Shown piece by piece: positions 1 to 12,968 of a DNA stretch of 64,000 bases. The stretch is taken from assembly GCA_963680875.1 (NCBI GenBank), contig OY804577.1:148818196-148882195 (forward strand). Reading direction: 5' to 3'. The position numbers were made by a program, and so were the translations under genes. This DNA comes from Bathymodiolus brooksi (taxonomy: Eukaryota; Mollusca; Bivalvia; Mytilida; Modiolidae). Within the stretch, counting starts at the first letter, position 1. Each line of letters starts with the position of its first letter. Under the pieces are notes generated by a model. It saw nothing but the letters and a program-made list of their open reading frames with translations, made no database searches and had not been told where the DNA came from.

Positions 1-70
1 TCCGTGTGATGTTTATTGTTTGTTTACTGGTGTCTAAGTGGTACTCTCAGTGTTAACATTCCGTGTGATA

Positions 71-76
71 TTTATT
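71..76 (-). terminator. AATAAA poly(A)-signal motif on minus strand (one per monomer; representative)
   Basis: TTTATT at monomer positions 11-16 reads AATAAA on the minus strand, the canonical animal cleavage and polyadenylation hexamer. It is lost in T11A, T12A and T12G monomers but present in nearly all others. The + strand consensus has no AATAAA. Whether any transcript uses it cannot be told from sequence. Confidence 0.3.
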
Positions 77-109
77 GTATGTTTCCTGGTGTCTAAGTGG
101 TACTCTCAG

Positions 110-117
110 TGTTAACA
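110..117. promoter_or_regulatory. 8-bp palindrome TGTTAACA (one per monomer; representative)
   Basis: Positions 50-57 of the monomer read the same on both strands and contain GTTAAC. It is intact in most monomers and broken in A55G (GTTAGC), A48C+A55C (GTTACC), T52C, G51A and A54T variants. A palindrome could be a dimer binding site or a small cruciform, but its role here is unknown. It also predicts a 59-bp HpaI ladder. Confidence 0.55.
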
Positions 118-1651
118 TTTCGTGTGATATTTATTGTATGTTTCCTGGTGTCTAAGTGGTACTCTCAGTGTTAACATTCCGTGTGATATTTATTGTATGT
201 TTCCTGGTGTCGAAGTGGTACTCTCAGTGTTAGCATTCCGTGTGATATTTATTGTATGTTTCCTGGTTTCTAAATGGTACTCTCAGTGTTAACATTCCGT
301 GTGATATTTATTGTATGTTTACTGGTGTCTAACTGGTACTCTCAGTGTTAACATTCCGTGTGATATTTATTGTACGTTACCTGATTTCTAAGTGGTACTC
401 TCAGTGTTAACATTCCGTGTGATATTTATTGTATGTTTCCTGGTGTCTACGTGGTACTCTCAGTGTTAACATTCCATGTGATATTTATTGTATGTTTCCT
501 GGTGTCGAAGTGGTACTCTCAGTGTTAACATTCCGTGTGATATTTATTGTATGTTTCCTGGTGTCTAAGTGGTACTCTCAGTGTTAACATTCCGTGTGAT
601 ATTTATTGTATTTTTCCTGGTGTCTAAGTGGTACTCTCAGTGTTAGCATTCCGTGTGATATTTATTGTACGTTTCCTGGTGTCTAAGTGGTACTCTCAGT
701 GTTAACATTCCGTGTGATATTTATTGTATGTTTCCTGGTGTCTAAGTGGTACTCTCAGTGTTAACATTCCGTGTGATATTTATTGTACGTTTCTTGGTGT
801 CTAAGTGGTACTCTCAGTGTTAACATTCCGTGTGATATTTATTGTATGTTTCCTGGTGTCTAAGTGGTACTCTCAGTGTTAACATTCCGTGTGATATTTA
901 TTGTATGTTTCCTGGTGTCTAAGTGGTACTCTCAGTGTTAACATTCCGTGTGATATTTATTGTATGTTTCCTGGTGTCTAAGTGGTACTCTCAGTGTTAA
1001 CATTCCTTGTGATATTTATTGTATGTTTCCTGGTGTCTAAGTGGTACTCTCAGTGTTAACATTCCGTGTGATAATTATTGTATGTTTCCTGGTGTCTAAG
1101 TGGTACTCTCAGTGTTAACATTCCGTGTGATATTTATTGTATGTTTCCTGGTGTCTAAGTGGTACTCTCAGTGTTAGCATTCCGTGTGATATTTATTGTA
1201 CGTTTCCTGGTGTCTAAGTGGTACTCTCAGTGTTAACATTCCATGTGATATTTATTGTATGTTTCCTGGTGTCGAAGTGGTACTCTCAGTGTTAACATTC
1301 CGTGTGATATTTATTGTATGTTTCCTGGTGTCTAAGTGGTACTCTCAGTGTTAACATTCCGTGTGATATTTATTGTATTTTTCCTGGTGTCTAAGTGGTA
1401 CTCTCAGTGTTAACATTCCGTGTGATATTTATTGTATGTTTCCTGGTGTCTAAATGGTACTCTCAGTGTTAACATTCGTGTAATATTTATTGTATGTTTC
1501 CTGGTGTCTAAATGGTACTCTCAGTGTTAACATTCGTGTAATATTTATTGTATGTTTCCTGGTGTCTAAGTGGTACTCTCAGTGTTAACATTCCGTGTGA
1601 TATTTATTGTATGTTTACTGGTGTCTAAGTGGTACTCTCAGTGTTAACATT

Positions 1652-1710
1652 CCGTGTGATATTTATTGTATGTTTACTGGTGTCTAAGTGGTACACTCAG
1701 TGTTTACATT
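1652..1710. promoter_or_regulatory. m29 monomer with two forkhead-like TGTTTAC cores (representative)
   Basis: C25A creates TGTTTAC at 1671-1677, and A54T creates a second TGTTTAC at 1701-1707, both on the + strand and 30 bp apart. TGTTTAC is the well-known core bound by forkhead proteins. C25A occurs in many monomers throughout the array, while the double form is confined to m29-type monomers (left block, 24.5 kb, 34.2 kb; the 39.5 kb copy has CTTTAC and so loses the second core). Binding is purely an inference from a short motif. Confidence 0.3.
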
Positions 1711-2064
1711 ACGTGTGATATTTATTGTATGTTTCCTGGTGTCTAAATGGTACTCTCATTGTTAACATTCCGTGTGATATTTATTGTATGTTTACTGGTG
1801 TCTAAGTGGTACTCTCAGTGTTAACATTCCGTGTGATATTTATTGTACGTTTCCTGGTGTCTAAGTGGTACTCTCAGTGTTAACATTCCGTGTGATATTT
1901 ATTGTATGTTTACTGGTGTCTAAGTGGTACTCTCAGTATTAACATTCCGTGTGATATTTATTGTACGTTTCCTGGTGTCTAAGTGGTACTCTCAGTGTTA
2001 ACATTCCGTGTGATATTTATTGTATGTTTCCTGGTGTCTAAGTGGTACTCTCAGTGTTAACATT

Positions 2065-3301
2065 CCGTGTGATGTTTATTGTTTTTTTACTGGTGTCTAA
2101 GTGGTACTCTCAGTGTTAACATTCCGTGTGATATTTATTGTATGTTTCCTGGTGTCTAAGTGGTACTCTCAGTGTTAACATTTCGTGTGATATTTATTGT
2201 ATGTTTCCTGGTGTCTAAGTGGTACTCTCAGTGTTAACATTCCTTGTGATATTTATTGTATGTTTCCTGGTGTCTAAGTGGTTCTCTCAGTGTTAACATT
2301 CCGTGTGATAATTATTGTATGTTTCCTGGTGTCTAAGTGGTACTCTCAGTGTTAACATTCCGTGTGATATTTATTGTATGTTTCCTGGTGTCTAAGTGGT
2401 ACTCTCAGTGTTAACATTCCGTGTGATATTTATTGTACGTTTCCTGGTGTCTAAGTGGTACTCTCAGTGTTAACATTCCATGTGATATTTATTGTATGTT
2501 TCCTGGTGTCGAAGTGGTACTCTCAGTGTTAACATTCCGTGTGATATTTATTGTATGTTTCCTGGTGTCTAAGTGGTACTCTCAGTGTTAACATTCCGTG
2601 TGATATTTATTGTATTTTTCCTGGTGTCTAAGTGGTACTCTCAGTGTTAACATTCCGTGTGATATTTATTGTATGTTTCCTGGTGTCTAAATGGTACTCT
2701 CAGTGTTAACATTCGTGTAATATTTATTGTATGTTTCCTGGTGTCTAAATGGTACTCTCAGTGTTAACATTCGTGTAATATTTATTGTATGTTTCCTGGT
2801 GTCTAAGTGGTACTCTCAGTGTTAACATTCCGTGTGATATTTATTGTATGTTTACTGGTGTCTAAGTGGTACTCTCAGTGTTAACATTCCGTGTGATATT
2901 TATTGTATGTTTACTGGTGTCTAAGTGGTACACTCAGTGTTTACATTCCGTGTGATATTTATTGTATGTTTCCTGGTGTCTAAATGGTACTCTCATTGTT
3001 AACATTCCGTGTGATATTTATTGTATGTTTACTGGTGTCTAAGTGGTACTCTCAGTGTTAACATTCCGTGTGATATTTATTGTACGTTTCCTGGTGTCTA
3101 AGTGGTACTCTCAGTGTTAACATTCCGTGTGATATTTATTGTATGTTTACTGGTGTCTAAGTGGTACTCTCAGTATTAACATTCCGTGTGATATTTATTG
3201 TACGTTTCCTGGTGTCTAAGTGGTACTCTCAGTGTTAACATTCCGTGTGATATTTATTGTATGTTTCCTGGTGTCTAAGTGGTACTCTCAGTGTTAACAT
3301 T
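2065..3301. repeat. Left-block HOR unit U2, 21-mer lacking m4-m17
   Basis: The unit starts with the m1 marker carrying an extra G>T change at 2085, followed by m2 and m3. It then jumps directly to m18 (G3T) and continues m19-m35. The loss is exactly 14 monomers (826 bp), so the 59-bp register is kept, as expected for unequal exchange between misaligned copies. The m18 copy also carries A42T (GTTCTC instead of GTACTC), a variant seen again in unit U4. Confidence 0.92.
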
Positions 3302-5364
3302 CCGTGTGATGTTTATTGTTTGTTTACTGGTGTCTAAGTGGTACTCTCAGTGTTAACATTCCGTGTGATATTTATTGTATGTTTCCTGGTGTCTAAGTGG
3401 TACTCTCAGTGTTAACATTTCGTGTGATATTTATTGTATGTTTCCTGGTGTCTAAGTGGTACTCTCAGTGTTAACATTCCGTGTGATATTTATTGTATGT
3501 TTCCTGGTGTCGAAGTGGTACTCTCAGTGTTAGCATTCCGTGTGATATTTATTGTATGTTTCCTGGTTTCTAAATGGTACTCTCAGTGTTAACATTCCGT
3601 GTGATATTTATTGTATGTTTACTGGTGTCTAACTGGTACTCTCAGTGTTAACATTCCGTGTGATATTTATTGTACGTTACCTGATTTCTAAGTGGTACTC
3701 TCAGTGTTAACATTCCGTGTGATATTTATTGTATGTTTCCTGGTGTCTACGTGGTACTCTCAGTGTTAACATTCCATGTGATATTTATTGTATGTTTCCT
3801 GGTGTCGAAGTGGTACTCTCAGTGTTAACATTCCGTGTGATATTTATTGTATGTTTCCTGGTGTCTAAGTGGTACTCTCAGTGTTAACATTCCGTGTGAT
3901 ATTTATTGTATTTTTCCTGGTGTCTAAGTGGTACTCTCAGTGTTAGCATTCCGTGTGATATTTATTGTACGTTTCCTGGTGTCTAAGTGGTACTCTCAGT
4001 GTTAACATTCCGTGTGATATTTATTGTATGTTTCCTGGTGTCTAAGTGGTACTCTCAGTGTTAACATTCCGTGTGATATTTATTGTACGTTTCTTGGTGT
4101 CTAAGTGGTACTCTCAGTGTTAACATTCCGTGTGATATTTATTGTATGTTTCCTGGTGTCTAAGTGGTACTCTCAGTGTTAACATTCCGTGTGATATTTA
4201 TTGTATGTTTCCTGGTGTCTAAGTGGTACTCTCAGTGTTAACATTCCGTGTGATATTTATTGTATGTTTCCTGGTGTCTAAATGGTACTCTCAGTGTTAA
4301 CATTCCTTGTGATATTTATTGTATGTTTCCTGGTGTCTAAGTGGTACTCTCAGTGTTAACATTCCGTGTGATAATTATTGTATGTTTCCTGGTGTCTAAG
4401 TGGTACTCTCAGTGTTAACATTCCGTGTGATATTTATTGTATGTTTCCTGGTGTCTAAGTGGTACTCTCAGTGTTAACATTCCGTGTGATATTTATTGTA
4501 CGTTTCCTGGTGTCTAAGTGGTACTCTCAGTGTTAACATTCCATGTGATATTTATTGTATGTTTCCTGGTGTCGAAGTGGTACTCTCAGTGTTAACATTC
4601 CGTGTGATATTTATTGTATGTTTCCTGGTGTCTAAGTGGTACTCTCAGTGTTAACATTCCGTGTGATATTTATTGTATTTTTCCTGGTGTCTAAGTGGTA
4701 CTCTCAGTGTTAACATTCCGTGTGATATTTATTGTATGTTTCCTGGTGTCTAAATGGTACTCTCAGTGTTAACATTCGTGTAATATTTATTGTATGTTTC
4801 CTGGTGTCTAAATGGTACTCTCAGTGTTAACATTCGTGTAATATTTATTGTATGTTTCCTGGTGTCTAAGTGGTACTCTCAGTGTTAACATTCCGTGTGA
4901 TATTTATTGTATGTTTACTGGTGTCTAAGTGGTACTCTCAGTGTTAACATTCCGTGTGATATTTATTGTATGTTTACTGGTGTCTAAGTGGTACACTCAG
5001 TGTTTACATTACGTGTGATATTTATTGTATGTTTCCTGGTGTCTAAATGGTACTCTCATTGTTAACATTCCGTGTGATATTTATTGTATGTTTACTGGTG
5101 TCTAAGTGGTACTCTCAGTGTTAACATTCCGTGTGATATTTATTGTACGTTTCCTGGTGTCTAAGTGGTACTCTCAGTGTTAACATTCCGTGTGATATTT
5201 ATTGTATGTTTACTGGTGTCTAAGTGGTACTCTCAGTATTAACATTCCGTGTGATATTTATTGTACGTTTCCTGGTGTCTAAGTGGTACTCTCAGTGTTA
5301 ACATTCCGTGTGATATTTATTGTATGTTTCCTGGTGTCTAAGTGGTACTCTCAGTGTTAACATT
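3302..5364. repeat. Left-block HOR unit U3, complete 35-mer
   Basis: The order and length match U1 (2,063 bp). Line-by-line comparison at an offset of 3,300 bp shows only two differences within the unit: G982 versus A4282, and G1177 versus A4477. This is the closest pair of complete units in the window and implies a recent copy event. Confidence 0.93.
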
Positions 5365-7425
5365 CCGTGTGATGTTTATTGTTTGTTTACTGGTGTCTAA
5401 GTGGTACTCTCAGTGTTAACATTCCGTGTGATATTTATTGTATGTTTCCTGGTGTCTAAGTGGTACTCTCAGTGTTAACATTTCGTGTGATATTTATTGT
5501 ATGTTTCCTGGTGTCTAAGTGGTACTCTCAGTGTTAACATTCCGTGTGATATTTATTGTATGTTTCCTGGTGTCGAAGTGGTACTCTCAGTGTTAGCATT
5601 CCGTGTGATATTTATTGTATGTTTCCTGGTTTCTAAATGGTACTCTCAGTGTTAACATTCCGTGTGATATTTATTGTATGTTTACTGGTGTCTAACTGGT
5701 ACTCTCAGTGTTAACATTCCGTGTGATATTTATTGTACGTTACCTGATGTCTAAGTGGTACTCTCAGTGTTAAATTCCGTGTGATATTTATTGTACGTTT
5801 CCTGGTGTCTAAGTGGTACTCTCAGTGTTAACATTCCGTGTGATATTTATTGTATGTTTCCTGGTGTCTACGTGGTACTCTCAGTGTTAACATTCCGTGT
5901 GATATTTATTGTATGTTTCCTGGTGTCTAAGTGGTACTCTCAGTGTTAACATTCCGTGTGATATTTATTGTCTGTTTCCTGGTGTCTAAATGGTACTCTC
6001 AGTGTTAACATTCGTGTAATATTTATTGTATGTTTCCTGGTGTCTAAATGGTACTCTCAGTGTTAACATTCCGTGTGATATTTATTGTATGTTTCCTGGT
6101 GTCTAAGTGGTACTCTCAGTGTTAACATTCCGTGTGATATTTATTGTATGTTTCTTGGTGTCTAAGTGGTACTCTCAGTGTTAACATTCCGTGTGATATT
6201 TATTGTATGTTTCCTGGTGTCTAAGTGGTACTCTCAGTGTTAACATTCCGTGTGATATTTATTGTATGTTTCCTGGTGTCTAAGTGGTACTCTCAGTGTT
6301 AACATTCCGTGTGATATTTATTGTATGTTTCCTGGTGTCTAAGTGGTACTCTCAGTGTTAACATTCCTTGTGATATTTATTGTATGTTTCCTGGTGTCTA
6401 AGTGGTTCTCTCAGTGTTAACATTCCGTGTGATAATTATTGTATGTTTCCTGGTGTCTAAGTGGTACTCTCAGTGTTAACATTCCGTGTGATATTTATTG
6501 TATGTTTCCTGGTGTCTAAGTGGTACTCTCAGTGTTAACATTCCGTGTGATATTTATTGTACGTTTCCTGGTGTCTAAGTGGTACTCTCAGTGTTAACAT
6601 TCCATGTGATATTTATTGTATGTTTCCTGGTGTCGAAGTGGTACTCTCAGTGTTAACATTCCGTGTGATATTTATTGTATGTTTCCTGGTGTCTAAGTGG
6701 TACTCTCAGTGTTAACATTCCGTGTGATATTTATTGTATTTTTCCTGGTGTCTAAGTGGTACTCTCAGTGTTAACATTCCGTGTGATATTTATTGTATGT
6801 TTCCTGGTGTCTAAATGGTACTCTCAGTGTTAACATTCGTGTAATATTTATTGTATGTTTCCTGGTGTCTAAATGGTACTCTCAGTGTTAACATTCGTGT
6901 AATATTTATTGTATGTTTCCTGGTGTCTAAGTGGTACTCTCAGTGTTAACATTCCGTGTGATATTTATTGTATGTTTACTGGTGTCTAAGTGGTACTCTC
7001 AGTGTTAACATTCCGTGTGATATTTATTGTATGTTTACTGGTGTCTAAGTGGTACACTCAGTGTTTACATTCCGTGTGATATTTATTGTATGTTTCCTGG
7101 TGTCTAAATGGTACTCTCATTGTTAACATTCCGTGTGATATTTATTGTATGTTTACTGGTGTCTAAGTGGTACTCTCAGTGTTAACATTCCGTGTGATAT
7201 TTATTGTACGTTTCCTGGTGTCTAAGTGGTACTCTCAGTGTTAACATTCCGTGTGATATTTATTGTATGTTTACTGGTGTCTAAGTGGTACTCTCAGTAT
7301 TAACATTCCGTGTGATATTTATTGTACGTTTCCTGGTGTCTAAGTGGTACTCTCAGTGTTAACATTCCGTGTGATATTTATTGTATGTTTCCTGGTGTCT
7401 AAGTGGTACTCTCAGTGTTAACATT
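5365..7425. repeat. Left-block HOR unit U4, 35-mer with altered m8-m14 segment
   Basis: Monomers 1-7 and 18-35 follow the U1 order, but the middle differs. The m7 copy is 58 bp, having lost the C in AACATT near 5773. It is followed by a T20C monomer, A36C, consensus, a monomer with GTCTG in place of GTATG (A19C) plus G37A, a 58-bp G7A form, consensus, and a C26T monomer. The A19C monomer reappears near 17168 and 22945, linking U4 to the composite units U10 and U12. Total length is 2,061 bp. Confidence 0.88.
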
Positions 7426-9488
7426 CCGTGTGATGTTTATTGTTTGTTTACTGGTGTCTAAGTGGTACTCTCAGTGTTAACATTCCGTGTGATATTTATT
7501 GTATGTTTCCTGGTGTCTAAGTGGTACTCTCAGTGTTAACATTTCGTGTGATATTTATTGTATGTTTCCTGGTGTCTAAGTGGTACTCTCAGTGTTAACA
7601 TTCCGTGTGATATTTATTGTATGTTTCCTGGTGTCGAAGTGGTACTCTCAGTGTTAGCATTCCGTGTGATATTTATTGTATGTTTCCTGGTTTCTAAATG
7701 GTACTCTCAGTGTTAACATTCCGTGTGATATTTATTGTATGTTTACTGGTGTCTAACTGGTACTCTCAGTGTTAACATTCCGTGTGATATTTATTGTACG
7801 TTACCTGATGTCTAAGTGGTACTCTCAGTGTTAACATTCCGTGTGATATTTATTGTATGTTTCCTGGTGTCTACGTGGTACTCTCAGTGTTAACATTCCA
7901 TGTGATATTTATTGTATGTTTCCTGGTGTCGAAGTGGTACTCTCAGTGTTAACATTCCGTGTGATATTTATTGTATGTTTCCTGGTGTCTAAGTGGTACT
8001 CTCAGTGTTAACATTCCGTGTGATATTTATTGTATTTTTCCTGGTGTCTAAGTGGTACTCTCAGTGTTAGCATTCCGTGTGATATTTATTGTACGTTTCC
8101 TGGTGTCTAAGTGGTACTCTCAGTGTTAACATTCCGTGTGATATTTATTGTATGTTTCCTGGTGTCTAAGTGGTACTCTCAGTGTTAACATTCCGTGTGA
8201 TATTTATTGTACCTTTCTTGGTGTCTAAGTGGTACTCTCAGTGTTAACATTCCGTGTGATATTTATTGTATGTTTCCTGGTGTCTAAGTGGTACTCTCAG
8301 TGTTAACATTCCGTGTGATATTTATTGTATGTTTCCTGGTGTCTAAGTGGTACTCTCAGTGTTAACATTCCGTGTGATATTTATTGTATGTTTCCTGGTG
8401 TCTAAGTGGTACTCTCAGTGTTAACATTCCTTGTGATATTTATTGTATGTTTCCTGGTGTCTAAGTGGTACTCTCAGTGTTAACATTCCGTGTGATAATT
8501 ATTGTATGTTTCCTGGTGTCTAAGTGGTACTCTCAGTGTTAACATTCCGTGTGATATTTATTGTATGTTTCCTGGTGTCTAAGTGGTACTCTCAGTGTTA
8601 ACATTCCGTGTGATATTTATTGTACGTTTCCTGGTGTCTAAGTGGTACTCTCAGTGTTAACATTCCATGTGATATTTATTGTATGTTTCCTGGTGTCGAA
8701 GTGGTACTCTCAGTGTTAACATTCCGTGTGATATTTATTGTATGTTTCCTGGTGTCTAAGTGGTACTCTCAATGTTAACATTCCTTGTGATATTTATTGT
8801 ATTTTTCCTGGTGTCTAAGTGGTACTCTCAGTGTTAACATTCCGTGTGATATTTATTGTATGTTTCCTGGTGTCTAAATGGTACTCTCAGTGTTAACATT
8901 CGTGTAATATTTATTGTATGTTTCCTGGTGTCTAAATGGTACTCTCAGTGTTAACATTCGTGTAATATTTATTGTATGTTTCCTGGTGTCTAAGTGGTAC
9001 TCTCAGTGTTAACATTCCGTGTGATATTTATTGTATGTTTACTGGTGTCTAAGTGGTACTCTCAGTGTTAACATTCCGTGTGATATTTATTGTATGTTTA
9101 CTGGTGTCTAAGTGGTACACTCAGTGTTTACATTACGTGTGATATTTATTGTATGTTTCCTGGTGTCTAAATGGTACTCTCATTGTTAACATTCCGTGTG
9201 ATATTTATTGTATGTTTACTGGTGTCTAAGTGGTACTCTCAGTGTTAACATTCCGTGTGATATTTATTGTACGTTTCCTGGTGTCTAAGTGGTACTCTCA
9301 GTGTTAACATTCCGTGTGATATTTATTGTATGTTTACTGGTGTCTAAGTGGTACTCTCAGTATTAACATTCCGTGTGATATTTATTGTACGTTTCCTGGT
9401 GTCTAAGTGGTACTCTCAGTGTTAACATTCCGTGTGATATTTATTGTATGTTTCCTGGTGTCTAAGTGGTACTCTCAGTGTTAACATT
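7426..9488. repeat. Left-block HOR unit U5, complete 35-mer
   Basis: The full U1 order is present at 2,063 bp. Private changes include TACCTTTCTTGG in m14 near 8211, CAATG in m23 near 8771, and G3T in m24. The m7 copy has GATGTCTAAG rather than the GATTTCTAAG seen in U1 and U3; the former is also found in U4 to U12. Confidence 0.92.
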
Positions 9489-11023
9489 CCGTGTGATGTT
9501 TATTGTTTGTTTACTGGTGTCTAAGTGGTACTCTCAGTGTTAACATTCCGTGTGATATTTATTGTATGTTTCCTGGTGTCTAAGTGGTACTCTCAGTGTT
9601 AACATTTCGTGTGATATTTATTGTATGTTTCCTGGTGTCTAAGTGGTACTCTCAGTGTTAACATTCCGTGTGATATTTATTGTATGTTTCCTTGGTGTCG
9701 AAGTGGTACTCTCAGTGTTAGCATTCCGTGTGATATTTATTGTATGTTTCCTGGTTTCTAAATGGTACTCTCAGTGTTAACATTCCGTGTGATATTTATT
9801 GTATGTTTACTGGTGTCTAACTGGTACTCTCAGTGTTAACATTCCGTGTGATATTTATTGTACGTTACCTGATGTCTAAGTGGTACTCTCAGTGTTAACA
9901 TTCCGTGTGATATTTATTGTATGTTTCCTGGTGTCTACGTGGTACTCTCAGTGTTAACATTCCATGTGATATTTATTGTATGTTTCCTGGTGTCGAAGTG
10001 GTACTCTCAGTGTTAACATTCCGTGTGATATTTATTGTATGTTTCCTGGTGTCTAAGTGGTACTCTCAGTGTTAGCATTCCGTGTGATATTTATTGTACG
10101 TTTCCTGGTGTCTAAGTGGTACTCTCAGTGTTAACATTCCGTGTGATATTTATTGTATGTTTCCTGGTGTCTAAGTGGTACTCTCAGTGTTAACATTCCG
10201 TGTGATATTTATTGTACGTTTCTTGGTGTCTAAGTGGTACTCTCAGTGTTAACATTCCGTGTGATATTTATTGTATGTTTCCTGGTGTCTAAGTGGTACT
10301 CTCAGTGTTAACATTCCGTGTGATATTTATTGTATGTTTCCTGGTGTCTAAGTGGTACTCTCAGTGTTAACATTCCGTGTGATATTTATTGTATGTTTCC
10401 TGGTGTCTAAGTGGTACTCTCAGTGTTAACATTCCTTGTGATATTTATTGTATGTTTCCTGGTGTCTAAGTGGTACTCTCAGTGTTAACATTCCGTGTGA
10501 TAATTATTGTATGTTTCCTGGTGTCTAAGTGGTACTCTCAGTGTTAACATTCCGTGTGATATTTATTGTATGTTTCCTGGTGTCTAAGTGGTACTCTCAG
10601 TGTTAACATTCCGTGTGATATTTATTGTATGTTTACTGGTGTCTAAGTGGTACACTCAGTGTTAACATTCCGTGTAATATTTATTGTATGTTTCCTGGTG
10701 TCTAAATGGTACTCTCATTGTTAACATTCCGTGTGATATTTATTGTATGTTTACTGGTGTCTAAGTGGTACTCTCAGTGTTAACATTCCGTGTGATATTT
10801 ATTGTACGTTTCCTGGTGTCTAAGTGGTACTCTCAGTGTTAACATTCCGTGTGATATTTATTGTATGTTTACTGGTGTCTAAGTGGTACTCTCAGTATTA
10901 ACATTCCGTGTGATATTTATTGTACGTTTCCTGGTGTCTAAGTGGTACTCTCAGTGTTAACATTCCGTGTGATATTTATTGTATGTTTCCTGGTGTCTAA
11001 GTGGTACTCTCAGTGTTAACATT
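9489..11023. repeat. Left-block HOR unit U6, 26-mer lacking m11 and m21-m28
   Basis: The unit is 1,535 bp. Monomers m1-m10 are followed by m12, so m11 is missing, and m20 is followed by an m29-like monomer, so eight monomers are missing. The m29-like copy has T44A but keeps the normal GTTAAC instead of GTTTAC, and the next monomer has G7A. This suggests the junction lies within or near this pair and that monomers of different types recombined. The m4 copy is 60 bp (extra T at about 9691-9693). Confidence 0.9.
9666..9725. repeat. 60-bp monomer with one inserted T
   Basis: The TTTCCTGG segment reads TTTCCTTGG here, making the monomer 60 bp. I saw no other 60-bp copy. The following monomers resume normal register from 9726. 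Confidence 0.9.
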
Positions 11024-12968
11024 CCGTGTGATGTTTATTGTTTGTTTACTGGTGTCTAAGTGGTACTCTCAGTGTTAACATTCCGTGTGATATTTATTGT
11101 ATGTTTCCTGGTGTCTAAGTGGTACTCTCAGTGTTAACATTTCGTGTGATATTTATTGTATGTTTCCTGGTGTCTAAGTGGTACTCTCAGTGTTAACATT
11201 CCGTGTGATATTTATTGTATGTTTCCTGGTGTCGAAGTGGTACTCTCAGTGTTAGCATTCCGTGTGATATTTATTGTATGTTTCCTGGTTTCTAAATGGT
11301 ACTCTCAGTGTTAACATTCCGTGTGATATTTATTGTATGTTTACTGGTGTCTAACTGGTACTCTCAGTGTTAACATTCCGTGTGATATTTATTGTACGTT
11401 ACCTGATGTCTAAGTGGTACTCTCAGTGTTAACATTCCGTGTGATATTTATTGTATGTTTCCTGGTGTCTACGTGGTACTCTCAGTGTTAACATTCCATG
11501 TGATATTTATTGTATGTTTCCTGGTGTCGAAGTGGTACTCTCAGTGTTAACATTCCGTGTGATATTTATTGTATGTTTCCTGGTGTCTAAGTGGTACTCT
11601 CAGTGTTAACATTCCGTGTGATATTTATTGTATTTTTCCTGGTGTCTAAGTGGTACTCTCAGTGTTAGCATTCCGTGTGATATTTATTGTACGTTTCCTG
11701 GTGTCTAAGTGGTACTCTCAGTGTTAACATTCCGTGTGATATTTATTGTATGTTTCCTGGTGTCTAAGTGGTACTCTCAGTGTTAACATTCCGTGTGATA
11801 TTTATTGTACGTTTCTTGGTGTCTAAGTGGTACTCTCAGTGTTAACATTCCGTGTGATATTTATTGTATGTTTCCTGGTGTCTAAGTGGTACTCTCAGTG
11901 TTAACATTCCGTGTGATATTTATTGTATGTTTCCTGGTGTCTAAGTGGTACTCTCAGTGTTAACATTCCGTGTGATATTTATTGTATGTTTCCTGGTGTC
12001 TAAGTGGTACTCTCAGTGTTAACATTCCTTGTGATATTTATTGTATGTTTCCTGGTGTCTAAGTGGTACTCTCAGTGTTAACATTCCGTGTGATAATTAT
12101 TGTATGTTTCCTGGTGTCTAAGTGGTACTCTCAGTGTTAACATTCCGTGTGATATTTATTGTATGTTTCCTGGTGTCTAAGTGGTACTCTCAGTGTTAAC
12201 ATTCCGTGTGATATTTATTGTACGTTTCCTGGTGTCTAAGTGGTACTCTCAGTGTTAACATTCCATGTGATATTTATTGTATGTTTCCTGGTGTCGAAGT
12301 GGTACTCTCAGTGTTAACATTCCGTGTGATATTTATTGTATGTTTCCTGGTGTCTAAGTGGTACTCTCAGTGTTAACATTCCGTGTGATATTTATTGTAT
12401 TTTTCCTGGTGTCTAAGTGGTACTCTCAGTGTTAACATTCCGTGTGATATTTATTGTATGTTTCCTGGTGTCTAAATGGTACTCTCAGTGTTAACATTCG
12501 TGTAATATTTATTGTATGTTTCCTGGTGTCTAAATGGTACTCTCAGTGTTAACATTCGTGTAATATTTATTGTATGTTTCCTGGTGTCTAAGTGGTACTC
12601 TCAGTGTTAACATTCCGTGTGATATTTATTGTATGTTTACTGGTGTCTAAGTGGTACTCTCAGTGTTAACATTCCGTGTGATATTTATTGTATGTTTACT
12701 GGTGTCTAAGTGGTACACTCAGTGTTTACATTACGTGTGATATTTATTGTATGTTTCCTGGTGTCTAAATGGTACTCTCATTGTTAACATTCCGTGTGAT
12801 ATTTATTGTATGTTTACTGGTGTCTAAGTGGTACTCTCAGTGTTAACATTCCGTGTGATATTTATTGTACGTTTCCTGGTGTCTAAGTGGTACTCTCAGT
12901 GTTAACATTCCGTGTGATATTTATTGTATGTTTCCTGGTGTCTAAGTGGTACTCTCAGTGTTAACATT
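11024..12968. repeat. Left-block HOR unit U7, 33-mer lacking m33-m34
   Basis: The order matches U1 through m32, then passes directly to the consensus m35 and the next m1 marker. The G51A monomer (m33) and its following T20C monomer are absent. The unit is 1,945 bp. Confidence 0.9.

Larger units (their letters stand above)
61..119. repeat. Reference monomer (exact consensus copy)
   Basis: This copy defines the numbering used throughout. Parts in order are: CpG at 2-3; TGATAT at 6-11; TTTATT at 11-16 (AATAAA on the minus strand); ATG at 19-21; TTTCCTGG at 22-29; stop triplet TAA at 34-36; GTAC (RsaI) at 40-43; and the 8-bp palindrome TGTTAACA at 50-57, which contains an HpaI site. Composition is 26 T, 11 A, 13 G and 9 C. 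There is one CpG and no GpC. Confidence 0.98.
2..2064. repeat. Left-block HOR unit U1, complete 35-mer (2,063 bp)
   Basis: This is the reference unit of the left block, with 35 monomers of which two are 58 bp. Diagnostic monomers in order are: m1 A10G+A19T+C25A; m3 C1T; m4 T34G+A55G; m5 G31T+G37A; m6 C25A+G37C; m7 T20C with an altered TACCTGAT segment; m8 A36C; m9 G3A+T34G; m11 G21T+A55G; m12 T20C; m14 T20C+C26T; m18 G3T; m19 T11A; m21 T20C; m22 G3A+T34G; m24 G21T; m25 G37A; m26 and m27 58-bp forms with G7A; m28 C25A; m29 C25A+T44A+A54T; m30 G37A+G49T; m31 C25A; m32 T20C; m33 C25A+G51A; m34 T20C; m35 consensus. The internal trio m9-m11 resembles m22-m24, suggesting an older 13-monomer duplication inside the unit. 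Confidence 0.93.
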
